64,000 nucleotides of DNA. Source: Sphingomonas leidyi. Its GTDB lineage: Bacteria; Pseudomonadota; Alphaproteobacteria; Sphingomonadales; Sphingomonadaceae. Position 1 is the first letter of the stretch. Each line of letters starts with the position of its first letter. Both the position numbers and the translations under genes were made by a program. The notes under the pieces are model-generated. The model ran no database searches and had not been told where the DNA came from. It was given only the letters and a program-made list of their open reading frames with translations. Positions 9,340-18,310 of this stretch are shown piece after piece. The stretch covers positions 310,001 to 374,000 of the forward strand of contig NZ_JAASQV010000001.1 in the NCBI RefSeq assembly GCF_011761945.1, read 5' to 3'.

Positions 9340-10701
9340 ATGGCCTCCGCCTCCGATCAACTTGCTTCCAGCATCAACCTGGCGAAGTTCGCCCAGGCGA
9401 CCGATCTCAAGAAGCGCCTGTGGTTCACCCTCGGCGCGCTGATCGTCTTCCGGATGCTGAGCTACGTGCCGCTGCCGGGCGTCGACCCCACCCAGCTGAA
9501 CCTGCTCGCGCAGCAGACCCAGGGCGGCGTGCTCGACTTCTTCAACAACTTCACCGGCGGCGCGCTCAACCGCATGTCGATCGTCGCGCTCGGCGTGATG
9601 CCCTACATCACCGCCTCGATCGTGGTGCAGCTCGCGACGTCGCTGTCGCCGCAGCTCAACGCGATCAAGAAGGAAGGCGAGAGCGGCCGCAAGCGGCTGA
9701 ACCAGTACACCCGCTACGGCACCGTCGCGCTGACCGCGGTGCAGGGCTATTTCATCGCCGTCGGCCTCGAGACGTTCGGTGCCAGCCAGGGCCTGCAGCC
9801 CGTGGTGGAGCCCGGCCTGATCTTCCGCATCGGCGCGGTGATCTCGCTGATCGGCGGCACCATGTTCCTGATGTGGATCGGCGAGCAGATCACCAATCGC
9901 GGCATCGGCAACGGCATCTCGCTGATCATCATGGCCGGCATCGTCGCCCGCCTGCCCACCACGCTCGTCCAGCTGTTCGAGAGCGGCCGCACCGGGTCGA
10001 TCGATCCGCTGCGCCTGATCACGATCATCGTCGGCGTGGCGATCCTGGTGCTGTTCATCTGCTTCATGGAGCGTGCCCAGCGCCGCATCCTGATCCAGTA
10101 TCCGAAGCGCCAGACGGCGCGCGGCGTGCAGGCCGAGCGCAGCCACCTGCCGCTCAAGCTCAACACCGCCGGCGTGATCCCGCCGATCTTCGCCTCGTCG
10201 CTGCTGCTCCTGCCGCTGACCGTCACCCAGTTCGCCGGCAACATGACCGCGGGCGAGAACTGGTGGAGCGACCTGATCATCAACCTGAACACCTGGCTGC
10301 GCCACGGCTCGCCGGTGTACATGACGCTCTACGGCCTCGGCATCATCTTCTTCTCCTTCTTCTACACCGCCGTGGTGTTCAATCCGGAGGAGACGGCCGA
10401 GAACCTCAAGCGCTATGGCGGGTTCATCCCGGGCATCCGCCCCGGCAAGAACACCGAGCTCTATTTCGATTACGTGCTCACGCGCATCACCGTGATCGGC
10501 GCGGCCTATCTGACGATCATCTGCCTCGTTCCCGAAGCGGTGTTCTCGTCGATGAGCATTCCGTTCCTGATGGGCGGCACCAGCCTGCTCATCGTCGTCA
10601 ACGTGACGATGGACACGGTGACCCAGATCCAGTCGCACCTGCTGGCGCACCAGTATGGCGACCTGATCAAGAAAGCGAAGCTCAAGGGCCGCGCGCGCTG
10701 A
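9340..10701 (+). CDS. secY: Protein translocase subunit SecY
   Basis: Channel-forming subunit of the SecYEG inner-membrane translocon. It has 453 residues with ten hydrophobic segments. Diagnostic features are the plug/TM2a region (GGALNRMSIVALGVMPYITA), the GIGNGISLIIMAGI segment and the conserved cytoplasmic loop with ENLKRYGGFIPGIRPGKNTE. The ATG at 9340 gives a short hydrophilic N-terminus before TM1. It is followed 39 nt later by adk, the classic secY-adk order. Confidence 0.97.
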   Translation: MASASDQLASSINLAKFAQATDLKKRLWFTLGALIVFRMLSYVPLPGVDPTQLNLLAQQTQGGVLDFFNNFTGGALNRMSIVALGVMPYITASIVVQLATSLSPQLNAIKKEGESGRKRLNQYTRYGTVALTAVQGYFIAVGLETFGASQGLQPVVEPGLIFRIGAVISLIGGTMFLMWIGEQITNRGIGNGISLIIMAGIVARLPTTLVQLFESGRTGSIDPLRLITIIVGVAILVLFICFMERAQRRILIQYPKRQTARGVQAERSHLPLKLNTAGVIPPIFASSLLLLPLTVTQFAGNMTAGENWWSDLIINLNTWLRHGSPVYMTLYGLGIIFFSFFYTAVVFNPEETAENLKRYGGFIPGIRPGKNTELYFDYVLTRITVIGAAYLTIICLVPEAVFSSMSIPFLMGGTSLLIVVNVTMDTVTQIQSHLLAHQYGDLIKKAKLKGRAR

Positions 10702-10740
10702 GCGCGGCCCAAACTGGCCGAAACTGAGGGGATAGGCTTA

Positions 10741-11394
10741 GTGAACATCATCCTGTTGGGCCCGCCGGGAGCCGGCAAGGGCACCCAGGCTAAGCGGCTC
10801 GAGCAAGAGCGCGGCATGGTTCAGCTCTCGACCGGCGACATGCTGCGCGCCGCAGTCAAGGCGGGGACGCCCACCGGCCTGCAGGCCAAGGCAGTCATGG
10901 ACGCGGGCGAACTCGTGTCCGATTCGATCGTCTCGGGCATCATCGGCGAGCGGCTCGACATGGAAGACACGCTGAAGGGGGCGATCTTCGACGGCTATCC
11001 GCGCACCGCGGCCCAGGCCGAATCGCTGGATTCGCTGCTTTCGGAGCGCGGCCGCAAGCTCGACTATGTGATCGAGCTCGAAGTGGACGAGGACGCGCTG
11101 GTCGAGCGCGTCGAGGGTCGCTTCACCTGCGCGAACTGCGGCGAGGGCTATCACGACAAGTTCAAGCTGCCCAAGGTCGCGGGCATGTGCGACGTGTGCG
11201 GCCATCACGAGTTCAAGCGCCGCCCGGACGACAATGCCGAGACGGTGCGCACCCGCATGGCCGAGTATCGCGCCAAGACCGCGCCGATCCTGCCCTTCTA
11301 CGATGCCAAGGGGCTGGTGCGGAAGGTCGACGGCATGGCCGACATCGCCGAAGTGGGCGCGCAGATCGACGCGATCCTCGACGGCACTGCCTGA
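10741..11394 (+). CDS. adk: Adenylate kinase (zinc-binding LID type)
   Basis: Catalyses ATP + AMP to 2 ADP in the cytoplasm. It has 217 residues and a GTG start (10741), which places the P-loop GPPGAGKGTQA at residues 7-17. The NMP-binding and core motifs (STGDMLR, FDGYPRT, RRPDDN) are present. The LID domain carries two CxxC pairs (CANC, CDVC), the structural zinc site seen in long-form kinases and absent in E. coli. It ends the secY-adk unit. In many relatives rpsM follows directly, but here three other genes intervene. Confidence 0.97.
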   Translation: MNIILLGPPGAGKGTQAKRLEQERGMVQLSTGDMLRAAVKAGTPTGLQAKAVMDAGELVSDSIVSGIIGERLDMEDTLKGAIFDGYPRTAAQAESLDSLLSERGRKLDYVIELEVDEDALVERVEGRFTCANCGEGYHDKFKLPKVAGMCDVCGHHEFKRRPDDNAETVRTRMAEYRAKTAPILPFYDAKGLVRKVDGMADIAEVGAQIDAILDGTA

Positions 11395-11468
11395 TCCCGG
11401 CCCGGCCGGGCCGCTCGGCGCTTTGTAATATATTGTTGCCCTAACCCCTGCTTAAGCCGGGACTGGGA

Positions 11469-11511
11469 CCATTCCCCTTTGCCCCGGCATCCAGGCCGGG
11501 CGGGGGATTGG
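11469..11511. repeat. Palindromic hairpin upstream of the deacetylase gene
   Basis: Nested inverted repeat: outer arms CCATTCCCC/GGGGGATTGG with an inner CCCGGC/GCCGGG around a short loop. It is REP-like and sits within 10 nt of the next start codon. No T-run is present. Confidence 0.45.
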
Positions 11512-11517
11512 TCATCG

Positions 11518-12537
11518 ATGTTGCCCAAGCGCGCCCTGTTGCGAGCCGCCCGGTGGACCGGCCTGTCGATGCTCGCCCGCCGCATGACCGGCGCCCAGCT
11601 GCGCATCCTTTGCTATCATGGCCTGTGGCTGGCGCCCGGTGCGCCCTTTGGCAGCTGCCTGTTCATGACGCCCGAGCGGTTCGCGGCGCGCATGGCCCGG
11701 CTGGCGCGATCGGGCCTGCCGGTGCTGCCGCTGGGCGAGGCAGTCGAGCGGCTCGCCGCGAACCGCCTGCCGCGTGCCGCGGTGGTGATCACGATCGATG
11801 ATGGCTGGGCCTCGACCCACAGCCACATGCTGCCGGTGCTCGAGCGGCATCGCCTGCCCGCGACGCTTTATGCCACCACCTGGTATGCGGGGCGCGATCT
11901 GCCGGTGATCAATGTTGCGGTAGACTATCTCATCGCCGCTTCGGGCCGGGCGGGGGAGGATCGCGGCGCGGTGATCCGCCGGATCGAGGCGCTGCCGGAG
12001 CGGGAGCGGCTCGATGCGCTGCGCGCGCATGGCCGGGCGCTCGGCGTGGGCGAGGCCTGGCTCGAATGCCGGCAGTTCCATCTCATGCGCCCGGCCGAGA
12101 TCGCCGACGCGCATGGCCGGGGGCTCGACATCCAGCTCCACACCCACCGGCATATCGACGTTGCCGGCCGTATCGGCCAGCTCGTGCCGGAGATAGCGGC
12201 GAACCGAGCCGCGCTGGTCGCCGCGACCGGCGCCGGCGCGCCGGAGCATTTCTGCTATCCGAGCGGCACCTTCCATCCGTCCGCGCCGGCGCTGCTCGCG
12301 GCGAGCGGCATTCGCTCCGCCACGCTGGTGACCGAGGGGCTCAACCCGCCCGGTGCCAGCCCCTTTGCGCTGCGCCGCTTCGTCGACGGGCAGCACGTGC
12401 GGGCCAGCGCCTTCGATGCCTATCTGGACGGCACGCTCCACTATGTCTCCCGCGCGCGGGCGGTGGCCGGTCGGATCGAGATCGAAGTGCCGCGCCGTGT
12501 CGCCGCCGCTTCTGGAATGCTGCTCTGCGCGCTATGA
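11518..12537 (+). CDS. Polysaccharide deacetylase family protein
   Basis: Probable carbohydrate esterase family 4 (NodB-homology) enzyme that removes acetyl groups from a glycan. It has 339 residues from ATG 11518. The catalytic motifs are visible in order: TIDDGW near residue 90 (the TFDDG motif, general base and metal Asp), HTHRH near residue 208 (metal His pair) and FCYPSG near residue 243. There is no clear signal peptide, so a cytoplasmic or peripheral location is possible. It is the first of three genes between adk and rpsM. The substrate cannot be inferred. Confidence 0.82.
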   Translation: MLPKRALLRAARWTGLSMLARRMTGAQLRILCYHGLWLAPGAPFGSCLFMTPERFAARMARLARSGLPVLPLGEAVERLAANRLPRAAVVITIDDGWASTHSHMLPVLERHRLPATLYATTWYAGRDLPVINVAVDYLIAASGRAGEDRGAVIRRIEALPERERLDALRAHGRALGVGEAWLECRQFHLMRPAEIADAHGRGLDIQLHTHRHIDVAGRIGQLVPEIAANRAALVAATGAGAPEHFCYPSGTFHPSAPALLAASGIRSATLVTEGLNPPGASPFALRRFVDGQHVRASAFDAYLDGTLHYVSRARAVAGRIEIEVPRRVAAASGMLLCAL

Positions 12538-12564
12538 TCGCCCTGGCTCGATGGGGGAGGGATC

Positions 12565-13080
12565 ATGAAGGCGCATTTTCCGATAGTGCTGGCGCTCGCC
12601 GCCGCCGCGCCTGCCGCCGCCGAAGTCGCCGCTTCGACGGAAACCAGCTTCACCGTCGTCGAGAAGGGGGCGATCGCCGCGCCGCCCGCCAAGGTCTGGG
12701 CGGCCCTGGTCACGCCCTCGGCCTGGTGGAGCGGCGAGCATAGCTGGTCGGGCAGCGCCGCGAACCTCTCGCTCGATCCGCGTCCCGGCGGCTGCTGGTG
12801 CGAGAAGCTGCCGGACGGCGGCGGCGTCGAGCATATGCGCGTGATCTTCGTCCGCCCGGGCAAGATGCTGCGCCTCAGCGGCGGGCTGGGGCCGCTGCAA
12901 TCCTTTCCGGCCAGCGCAGTGATGACGGTCACGCTCGATCCCGCGCCGGACGGCAAGTCGACCGGGGTGACGATCGAATATGCGGTGGCGGGCGCGCCGG
13001 GCCTGGGCCGGATCGCCGCGCCGGTCGATGGCGTGCTTGCTGCGCAGCTTGCCGGGCTGAAGGCCGCCGCCGAGCGCTGA
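12565..13080 (+). CDS. Secreted SRPBCC-domain (START-like) protein
   Basis: A 171-residue protein with a signal peptide (residues 1 to about 20, ending AAPAAAEVA) and a START-like ligand-binding fold of the polyketide-cyclase/AHSA1 type. The APPAKVWAALVTPSAWW segment is the usual first helix motif after strand 1, and VMTVTLDP and VTIEYAV are later strands. It starts 27 nt after the deacetylase gene and may be co-transcribed with it. Such proteins bind hydrophobic ligands; the ligand is unknown. Confidence 0.72.
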   Translation: MKAHFPIVLALAAAAPAAAEVAASTETSFTVVEKGAIAAPPAKVWAALVTPSAWWSGEHSWSGSAANLSLDPRPGGCWCEKLPDGGGVEHMRVIFVRPGKMLRLSGGLGPLQSFPASAVMTVTLDPAPDGKSTGVTIEYAVAGAPGLGRIAAPVDGVLAAQLAGLKAAAER

Positions 13081-13424
13081 GCGGTTTCAACATTACGGTT
13101 TTTTCATGCCCCGGTCACCGCCCGTGGTGCCGCGGCGGGCTATCAGCAGCCCATGGCCGGCATGCCCCCGCCGGTCACGCATCAGAGGTCAAACACATCC
13201 GGTTTACGCGTTGCTCTTCCCGGCGCCGGCCCGGTCGCTCCTCCCCCTGCGATCGCCGCCGTGCCGATGGTCCGGATCAGCCCCCTTTCCGGATCGGGCT
13301 CGCCGGGAAGAGCGCCCAGGATGCGGATGCGCACTGAAGGCGCCGATGCTGCCCTGGCATCGACGCTCGGCCGGCGGACGCCCCCTTGTCCGTCGGCCAC
13401 CCCTTTTGCCGGGTCGGGCGGAGG
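13081..13424. other. 344-bp intergenic region without a convincing gene
   Basis: Short open frames exist on both strands, including one at 13153-13434, but their proline/arginine-rich composition looks like out-of-frame GC-rich sequence. A GGGCGGAGGATGG ribosome-binding context at the right end serves the response regulator. No clear promoter was seen. Confidence 0.5.
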
Positions 13425-14120
13425 ATGGACGTGAAGCACCATATCCTGATCGTCGAGGATGATGCCGCCGCCGTGGATTTCGTGACCCAGGGGCTCGCCG
13501 ATGCCGGTTTCGCCATCGAGGCCTGCGCCGATGGCAGTACCGGTCTTGCCCGCGCGGCCGAGGGGGATTTCGACCTGTGGATCTTCGATCGCATGCTTCC
13601 CGGCATGGACGGCCTGTCGATGCTGGGTGCGCTGCGCGAGCAGGGGCTGCGGACCCCGGCGATCATGCTCTCCGCACTCGGCACGGTCGACGACAAGGTG
13701 GGCGGCCTTGCTGCGGGTGCCGACGACTATCTTGCCAAGCCCTTCTCCTTCGCCGAGCTGCGCGCGCGCATCGCCGCACTGCTGCGCCGCGCCGATCGGG
13801 CCGAGGCGGACGCCAAGGCGACCCGGATCGTCGTTGGGGATCTCGAGATCGATCTGCTCAGCCGCACCGTTGCCCGTGCCGGCCGCGCCGTGCCCCTGGT
13901 GGCGCGCGAGTTCCACCTGCTCGAATATCTCGCCCGCCATGCCGGCGAGGTCGTCACCCGTACCATGATGCTCGAGCATGTGTGGAACTGCCGCTTCGAT
14001 CCTGGGTCGAACGTGGTCGACGTCCATATCGGCCGGCTGCGCCGCAAGCTGGAGGAAGGGGAAGCCCCGATCCTCCATACGGTGCGTGGCGCGGGGTACC
14101 GGCTGGCGGCTGAAGGATAG
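13425..14120 (+). CDS. OmpR/PhoB-family response regulator
   Basis: Two-domain transcription factor of 231 residues. The receiver domain (residues about 5-118) has the acidic pocket EDD at 11-13, phosphoacceptor Asp55 in [11 protein letters not shown] and the conserved Lys in DDYLAKPF near residue 104. The C-terminal winged helix has [26 protein letters not shown] and [13 protein letters not shown] 13425 is chosen for its AGGA ribosome-binding site and because it starts just before strand 1. No sensor kinase gene is adjacent, so the partner is elsewhere. Confidence 0.93.
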   Translation: MDVKHHILIVEDDAAAVDFVTQGLADAGFAIEACADGSTGLARAAEGDFDLWIFDRMLPGMDGLSMLGALREQGLRTPAIMLSALGTVDDKVGGLAAGADDYLAKPFSFAELRARIAALLRRADRAEADAKATRIVVGDLEIDLLSRTVARAGRAVPLVAREFHLLEYLARHAGEVVTRTMMLEHVWNCRFDPGSNVVDVHIGRLRRKLEEGEAPILHTVRGAGYRLAAEG

Positions 14121-14515
14121 CGCGCATCCCGCTCTCGACATGTGCCGCGCGCGGCACGCGCGCCCTGCGATGCGGGGCCGCGCCCGTTCCGCTGCGCCTT
14201 CGTCATGCGCACATGGGCGAGCCAATCGCGCCGGCAAGGGCTTCGACGAGCCGGTTGAACGCCATGCCTGCAGGATGGGCCGGCGGCATCGGCTTGGCGG
14301 AAGCCCCGGATTCGTGTATAAGTCCATTTTCGGCGAAAGCCTTTTCCACAGCGCTTGACTCTGCGCTGGTGGATGCATATGTCGCGCATCTTCCGAAACA
14401 CCGGTGTCCGGCGGCGTGCTTGTGCGCTCGTCGTGCCGCCGCATTTCGGGATCAACGCTACGAGATGGGGTGCGAGCTGCCATGCGGCGCCCCGTGGAGC
14501 TGGGAGAAAAAATTC
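14121..14515. other. 395-bp leader/intergenic region before rpsM
   Basis: No coding region is convincing here, although the rpsM frame stays open upstream to 14213 with atypical composition. The segment carries a promoter (14355-14383) and an AGCTGGGAGAAAA purine-rich stretch just before rpsM that may act as ribosome-binding site. The 130-nt leader would have room for autogenous control, but no specific fold was recognised. Confidence 0.5.
14355..14383 (+). promoter_or_regulatory. Promoter of rpsM-rpsK-rpoA
   Basis: CTTGACT with -35 TTGACT (14355-14360), 17-bp spacer, -10 TATGTC (14378-14383). The CTTGAC form is typical of alphaproteobacterial housekeeping promoters. It places the transcription start about 125 nt before rpsM. 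Confidence 0.6.
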
Positions 14516-14884
14516 ATGGCTCGTATTGCGGGGGTTAATATCCCGACGAATAAGCGCGTCGTCATCGCGCTTCAGTACATCCACGGCATTGGCGCGGCCA
14601 AGGCCAAGGAGATCACCGCCAAGCTGAACATCGCGGACGAGCGCCGCGTGCAGGACCTGTCGGACCAGGAAGTGCTGCAGATCCGCGAGGCGATCGACGC
14701 CGGCTACACCGTCGAGGGCGACCTTCGCCGCCAGACCGCGATGAACATCAAGCGCCTGATGGACCTGGCCTGCTATCGCGGCCTGCGTCACCGCAAGGGC
14801 CTTCCGGTCCGTGGCCAGCGCACGCACACCAATGCGCGCACCCGCAAGGGCAAGGCCAAGCCCATCGCCGGCAAGAAGAAGTAA
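14516..14884 (+). CDS. rpsM: 30S ribosomal protein S13
   Basis: 30S head protein contacting P-site tRNA and forming an intersubunit bridge. It has 122 residues from ATG 14516. The [15 protein letters not shown] start, [13 protein letters not shown] motif and C-terminal [20 protein letters not shown] are diagnostic. It is the first gene of a shortened alpha operon (rpsM-rpsK-rpoA); rpsD and rplQ are not adjacent. Confidence 0.97.
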   Translation: MARIAGVNIPTNKRVVIALQYIHGIGAAKAKEITAKLNIADERRVQDLSDQEVLQIREAIDAGYTVEGDLRRQTAMNIKRLMDLACYRGLRHRKGLPVRGQRTHTNARTRKGKAKPIAGKKK

Positions 14885-14898
14885 GGGAGCGCTGAGAA

Positions 14899-15288
14899 AT
14901 GGCACGTGAACCGCAGCGCATCCGCCGTCGTGAGCGCAAGAACATCACCGCCGGCGTCGCCCATGTGAACGCCAGCTTCAACAACACCATGATCACCATC
15001 ACCGACGCGCAGGGCAACGCCATCTCGTGGTCGTCGGCCGGCATGATGGGCTTCAAGGGCTCGCGCAAGTCGACCCCGTACGCCGCCCAGGTCGCCGCCG
15101 AGGATGCGGGCCGCAAGGCCGCCGAGCACGGCGTGCGCACCCTCGAGGTCGAAGTGAAGGGCCCGGGTTCGGGCCGCGAGAGCGCCCTTCGCGCGCTGCA
15201 GGCGGTCGGCTTCCAGATCACGTCGATCCGCGACGTGACTCCGATCCCGCACAACGGCGTCCGTCCGTCGAAGCGCCGTCGCGTCTGA
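14899..15288 (+). CDS. rpsK: 30S ribosomal protein S11
   Basis: 30S platform protein near the Shine-Dalgarno helix. It has 129 residues. The [15 protein letters not shown] motif near residue 22, the [11 protein letters not shown] segment and the C-terminal [18 protein letters not shown] are standard. It lies 14 nt after rpsM; a 101-nt gap with paired hairpins separates it from rpoA. Confidence 0.97.
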   Translation: MAREPQRIRRRERKNITAGVAHVNASFNNTMITITDAQGNAISWSSAGMMGFKGSRKSTPYAAQVAAEDAGRKAAEHGVRTLEVEVKGPGSGRESALRALQAVGFQITSIRDVTPIPHNGVRPSKRRRV

Positions 15289-15304
15289 TCGTTCCTGCTT
15301 GTCG

Positions 15305-15372
15305 CCGCGGGCCCAGAGGCGGGTCCGCGGTCTTGCAGCAATTACCTGGCGGGACGCGCCTCTGGTCCCGCC
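15305..15372 (+). promoter_or_regulatory. Two hairpins with complementary loops in the rpoA leader
   Basis: Hairpin 1 (15305-15330) has a 10-bp stem CCGCGGGCCC/GGGTCCGCGG and the loop AGAGGC. Hairpin 2 (15348-15372) has an 8-bp stem GGCGGGAC/GTCCCGCC and a 9-nt loop containing GCCTCT, the exact complement of loop 1. Either a kissing-loop complex or an alternative 9-bp duplex (CCAGAGGCG with CGCCTCTGG) can form. The structure ends 17 nt before the GTG start of rpoA, so it may modulate rpoA expression relative to rpsK. Confidence 0.6.
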
Positions 15373-15389
15373 CAACATGAGGAAAGCCC

Positions 15390-16457
15390 GTGTCGGTCAA
15401 CGCTAAGAACTGGCAGGAACTCAAGAAGCCCAACGGCCTCGAGAAGAAGCCCGGTGGCGATCCCAAGCGCAAGTCGACCTTCGTGGCGGAGCCGCTCGAG
15501 CGCGGTTTCGGCCTGACGCTCGGCAACGCGCTGCGCCGCGTGCTGCTCTCGTCGCTGCAGGGCGCCGCGGTCACTTCGATCAAGATCGAGAACGTCCTCC
15601 ACGAGTTCAGCTCGCTGGCGGGCGTGCGCGAGGACGTGACGGACATCGTCCTCAACGTGAAGCAGATCGCGATCCGCATGCAGGGCGAAGGCCCGAAGCG
15701 CCTCCAGCTTTCGGCCACCGGCCCGGCTGAGGTGAAGGCCGGCGACATCGCCGTCTCGGGCGACATCGAGGTGATGAACCCCGATCTCGTCATCTGCCAC
15801 CTGGACGATGGCGCGACGCTCAACATGGAGCTGACCGCCGACACCGGCAAGGGCTATGTCCCCGCCGCGTCGAACCGTCCGGCGGATGCGCCGATCGGCC
15901 TGATCCCGGTCGACGCGCTGTACAGCCCGGTCCGCCAGGTCTCGTACAAGGTCGAGAACACCCGCGTCGGCCAGGAGCTCGACTACGACAAGCTCACCCT
16001 GTCGATCGAGACCGACGGCACGATCACCCCGGAAGACGCGGTGGCCTATGCCGCGCGCATCCTCCAGGACCAGCTGGCGCTGTTCGTCCATTTCGACGAT
16101 TCGGCGATCACCCGCTCGGCTCCGATCGGCATGGCGGCTGCGGCTCCGGCTGCGGAGGGCGCCGCGGGCGACGCTTCGCAGATCAACCGCTATCTGCTGA
16201 AGAAGGTCGACGAGCTGGAGCTGTCGGTCCGCTCGGCCAACTGCCTCAAGAACGACAACATCATCTATATCGGCGATCTGGTCCAGAAGACCGAGGCCGA
16301 GATGCTGCGCACGCCGAACTTCGGCCGCAAGTCGCTCAACGAGATCAAGGAAGTGCTTTCGAGCATGGGCCTGCGCCTGGGCATGGAAATCCCGGGCTGG
16401 CCGCCCGAGAACATCGAAGAGATGGCCAAGAAGCTCGAGCAGGAGATCATGGGCTAA
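15390..16457 (+). CDS. rpoA: DNA-directed RNA polymerase subunit alpha
   Basis: Assembly platform of RNA polymerase; its C-terminal domain binds UP elements and activators. It has 355 residues from GTG 15390, which follows AGGAAAG. The N-terminal domain shows [20 protein letters not shown] near residues 30-50. The C-terminal HhH domain has [12 protein letters not shown] and [18 protein letters not shown]. Both domains are complete. An intrinsic terminator follows within 30 nt, and rplQ, normally next, is far downstream. Confidence 0.97.
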   Translation: MSVNAKNWQELKKPNGLEKKPGGDPKRKSTFVAEPLERGFGLTLGNALRRVLLSSLQGAAVTSIKIENVLHEFSSLAGVREDVTDIVLNVKQIAIRMQGEGPKRLQLSATGPAEVKAGDIAVSGDIEVMNPDLVICHLDDGATLNMELTADTGKGYVPAASNRPADAPIGLIPVDALYSPVRQVSYKVENTRVGQELDYDKLTLSIETDGTITPEDAVAYAARILQDQLALFVHFDDSAITRSAPIGMAAAAPAAEGAAGDASQINRYLLKKVDELELSVRSANCLKNDNIIYIGDLVQKTEAEMLRTPNFGRKSLNEIKEVLSSMGLRLGMEIPGWPPENIEEMAKKLEQEIMG

Positions 16458-16483
16458 GGCTCAAGATCGCTGCGGAACAAACG

Positions 16484-16514
16484 AAAGGGCCGTCCCGAAA
16501 GGGGCGGCCCTTTT
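16484..16514 (+). terminator. Intrinsic terminator after rpoA
   Basis: A 13-bp stem AAAGGGCCGTCCC / GGGGCGGCCCTTT with a GAAA tetraloop, followed by TTTT. It ends the alpha operon and marks the left border of the accessory region. Confidence 0.88.
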
Positions 16515-16791
16515 GCTTTGCGGGCGATCCTGGACTTCTGCGTTGCGCCCTCAAGTCGGTCATCGGCGAGCCCTTGGCGGCGCCCGAAAGCCGCCGTTCG
16601 TTCGGGATACGCCGCAATAGCCGCTAATGCTCCAGTGGCGGGCATGCCAATTGTGCCAAGAAGAAGATCTTACGATTGCAATAAAAAATGGCGGAAATCT
16701 GAGGTTTTCCGAAAGGGCATCGGGATGGTTGTATTAGGCCTTTGAAATAGCTGAGGCAAAGGCCTTGCCAATGTGGGCCCGCAGTGGAGGC

Positions 16792-17919
16792 TCACACCGG
16801 CTCAGCGAACAAGCGGTCTTTTAGGTCTTTGCAGATGCCGTCGAGGCCGGGGAACAGCGAACCGAATGTGATGCCCATAAGCTCTAGCTCCTTCACAATG
16901 CGGGGGCCTTCGGTGGGCGATAGATCGCAAACCTCAAGGTGGCTTTTCCCATCCGCCTGTTCCCGTTTGCGAATAAATGCCTCGATATCAGTCACATTGG
17001 ACACAGTAGCGAGAGCCTGTTGTGGGGCATACCGAGGATTGCCGACAGCCATGTTTTCGATAGTTACAAGCTGGGGAGGTGCTGCATCCACTATAAAAGC
17101 CCGCCGACCGTAGCTCTCCTCCCATGCAGCCTTATCGAAGATGAATATGCGCGGGCGGCAGTCACTATCTGCCTTAACCGCGTGGAAGGCGAAAAAGGCC
17201 GATACAAACGGTGAGAAAGACCAATCTAGAAGCGGCGTCGGGTAACCGTGATGTTGCAGGATGCTCCATATGACGGCGTTATGCTCAAGATTGCCGAGTT
17301 GTAGTGGAAACGATACCTTTTCGATGATTGCGCCGTATAGCCGTACAACGTCATCCATAATCCATGCGTTCAAGTCACTCCGCCATGTACGATGAAACGT
17401 AGTGGTCAACTTGAATGGGTTGGACTGCCCCCGGAATATATATCGTCTGGGGTCTTGATCGATAGCCCATTGCCGAAAGTCGCTCCACGTCTGTAGATCG
17501 CTGCGGCTTATCAATTCCGAATCCCCCGTCGCTTTGGAGGCGGATATCGTCTCGGAAACGGATTGCTCTCCTCCGCTCCACTCGACTTGAAGGCTCCCAT
17601 CTAGGTGCTCAGTGAAGGTGGCGTTGATCTTTTCGGGGACGGGCGGTTCGCCAAATCTATCGGCAATGATCTTTTCCGCTCTAACTCTATCGTCAGAGGA
17701 CATGATGCCACCATCAGAGTAGCAGTATGTCGTGGTCACTTCCGCCTTGTGTGGAGCAGCGTCGGGCATACGGATTGCAAACTTGAAGCCGGGAAGCTGA
17801 TGCTCAGCCTCGTAGAACAGGTAGGCGTTGCCAGATACCACGCTGCCTCGACGCTCTAGCTCAACCCTCAGCGTCCCTCCGACTTCCCCTTCAATGTCTC
17901 CAATCCATTGCCCTTGCAC
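16792..17919 (-). CDS. FRG-domain protein
   Basis: Protein of 375 residues from GTG 17919, chosen because GAGGGAG lies 6 nt upstream; the frame extends to an ATG at 18003 without a comparable ribosome-binding site. The first 140 residues are beta-rich and unrecognised. The FRG domain follows: YIFRGQSN near residue 162, then the conserved SILQHHGYPTPLLDWS near 220-235 and FVSAFFAF. FRG domains occur in many accessory and prophage loci; the biochemical role is not established to my knowledge. It is the largest gene of the island and runs opposite to most cassettes. A defence or toxin-like role is inference only. Confidence 0.78.
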   Translation of the reverse strand: MQGQWIGDIEGEVGGTLRVELERRGSVVSGNAYLFYEAEHQLPGFKFAIRMPDAAPHKAEVTTTYCYSDGGIMSSDDRVRAEKIIADRFGEPPVPEKINATFTEHLDGSLQVEWSGGEQSVSETISASKATGDSELISRSDLQTWSDFRQWAIDQDPRRYIFRGQSNPFKLTTTFHRTWRSDLNAWIMDDVVRLYGAIIEKVSFPLQLGNLEHNAVIWSILQHHGYPTPLLDWSFSPFVSAFFAFHAVKADSDCRPRIFIFDKAAWEESYGRRAFIVDAAPPQLVTIENMAVGNPRYAPQQALATVSNVTDIEAFIRKREQADGKSHLEVCDLSPTEGPRIVKELELMGITFGSLFPGLDGICKDLKDRLFAEPV

Positions 17920-18197
17920 ACACCGCTCCCTCGTTCCTCTTCGGCTTGCCAACCTACTCACCGACGGCCTGAAAATGACAGAGATATGCCAGAGGGCAAT
18001 CATACAAGAGTGGGCGATTGTCTCCCCCGTAGCCCTCCTTCCTCTGTCCCACGATTATTTCACGCCTGCCCGACCTGCATTATCGCGCATGGTTCGTGCT
18101 CCCAGGGTAGCGGGCACAGTAGCAAGATCATGGCTTGATCGTCGCTGTCCACAATACCTGAACGAGCGCTTTCGAGCATTCGCGGTTGAGGCAGAAA

Positions 18198-18283
18198 GTC
18201 CGCAATCCACCCAAATTCTCCGCCGTTCGGTCCAAATTTGGCTGGCCAGGAGCGGCCTGGCGGCTACCGCTCCAGTTGCGGAC
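18198..18283 (+). repeat. Island repeat, full form (86 bp)
   Basis: Left end GTCCGCAATCCACCCA, right end CTCCAGTTGCGGAC. The interior is the subtype with GTTCGGTCCAAATTTGG, shared with the copy at 20667. TTGCGG at its right end is a -35 with TAATAT 17 bp downstream, serving the gene at 18311. Confidence 0.8.
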
Positions 18284-18310
18284 GTTCCTCCCGCACCGTA
18301 ATATCTTCAG

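Noticed and set aside
9213..10727. 504-residue plus-strand frame overlapping secY
   Set aside because: Arg/His/Pro-rich out-of-frame translation; secY in another frame is complete and has ten hydrophobic segments.
13153..13434. 93-residue frame before the OmpR regulator
   Set aside because: Pro/Arg/Ser-rich, no ribosome-binding site, overlaps the true regulator start; most likely chance.
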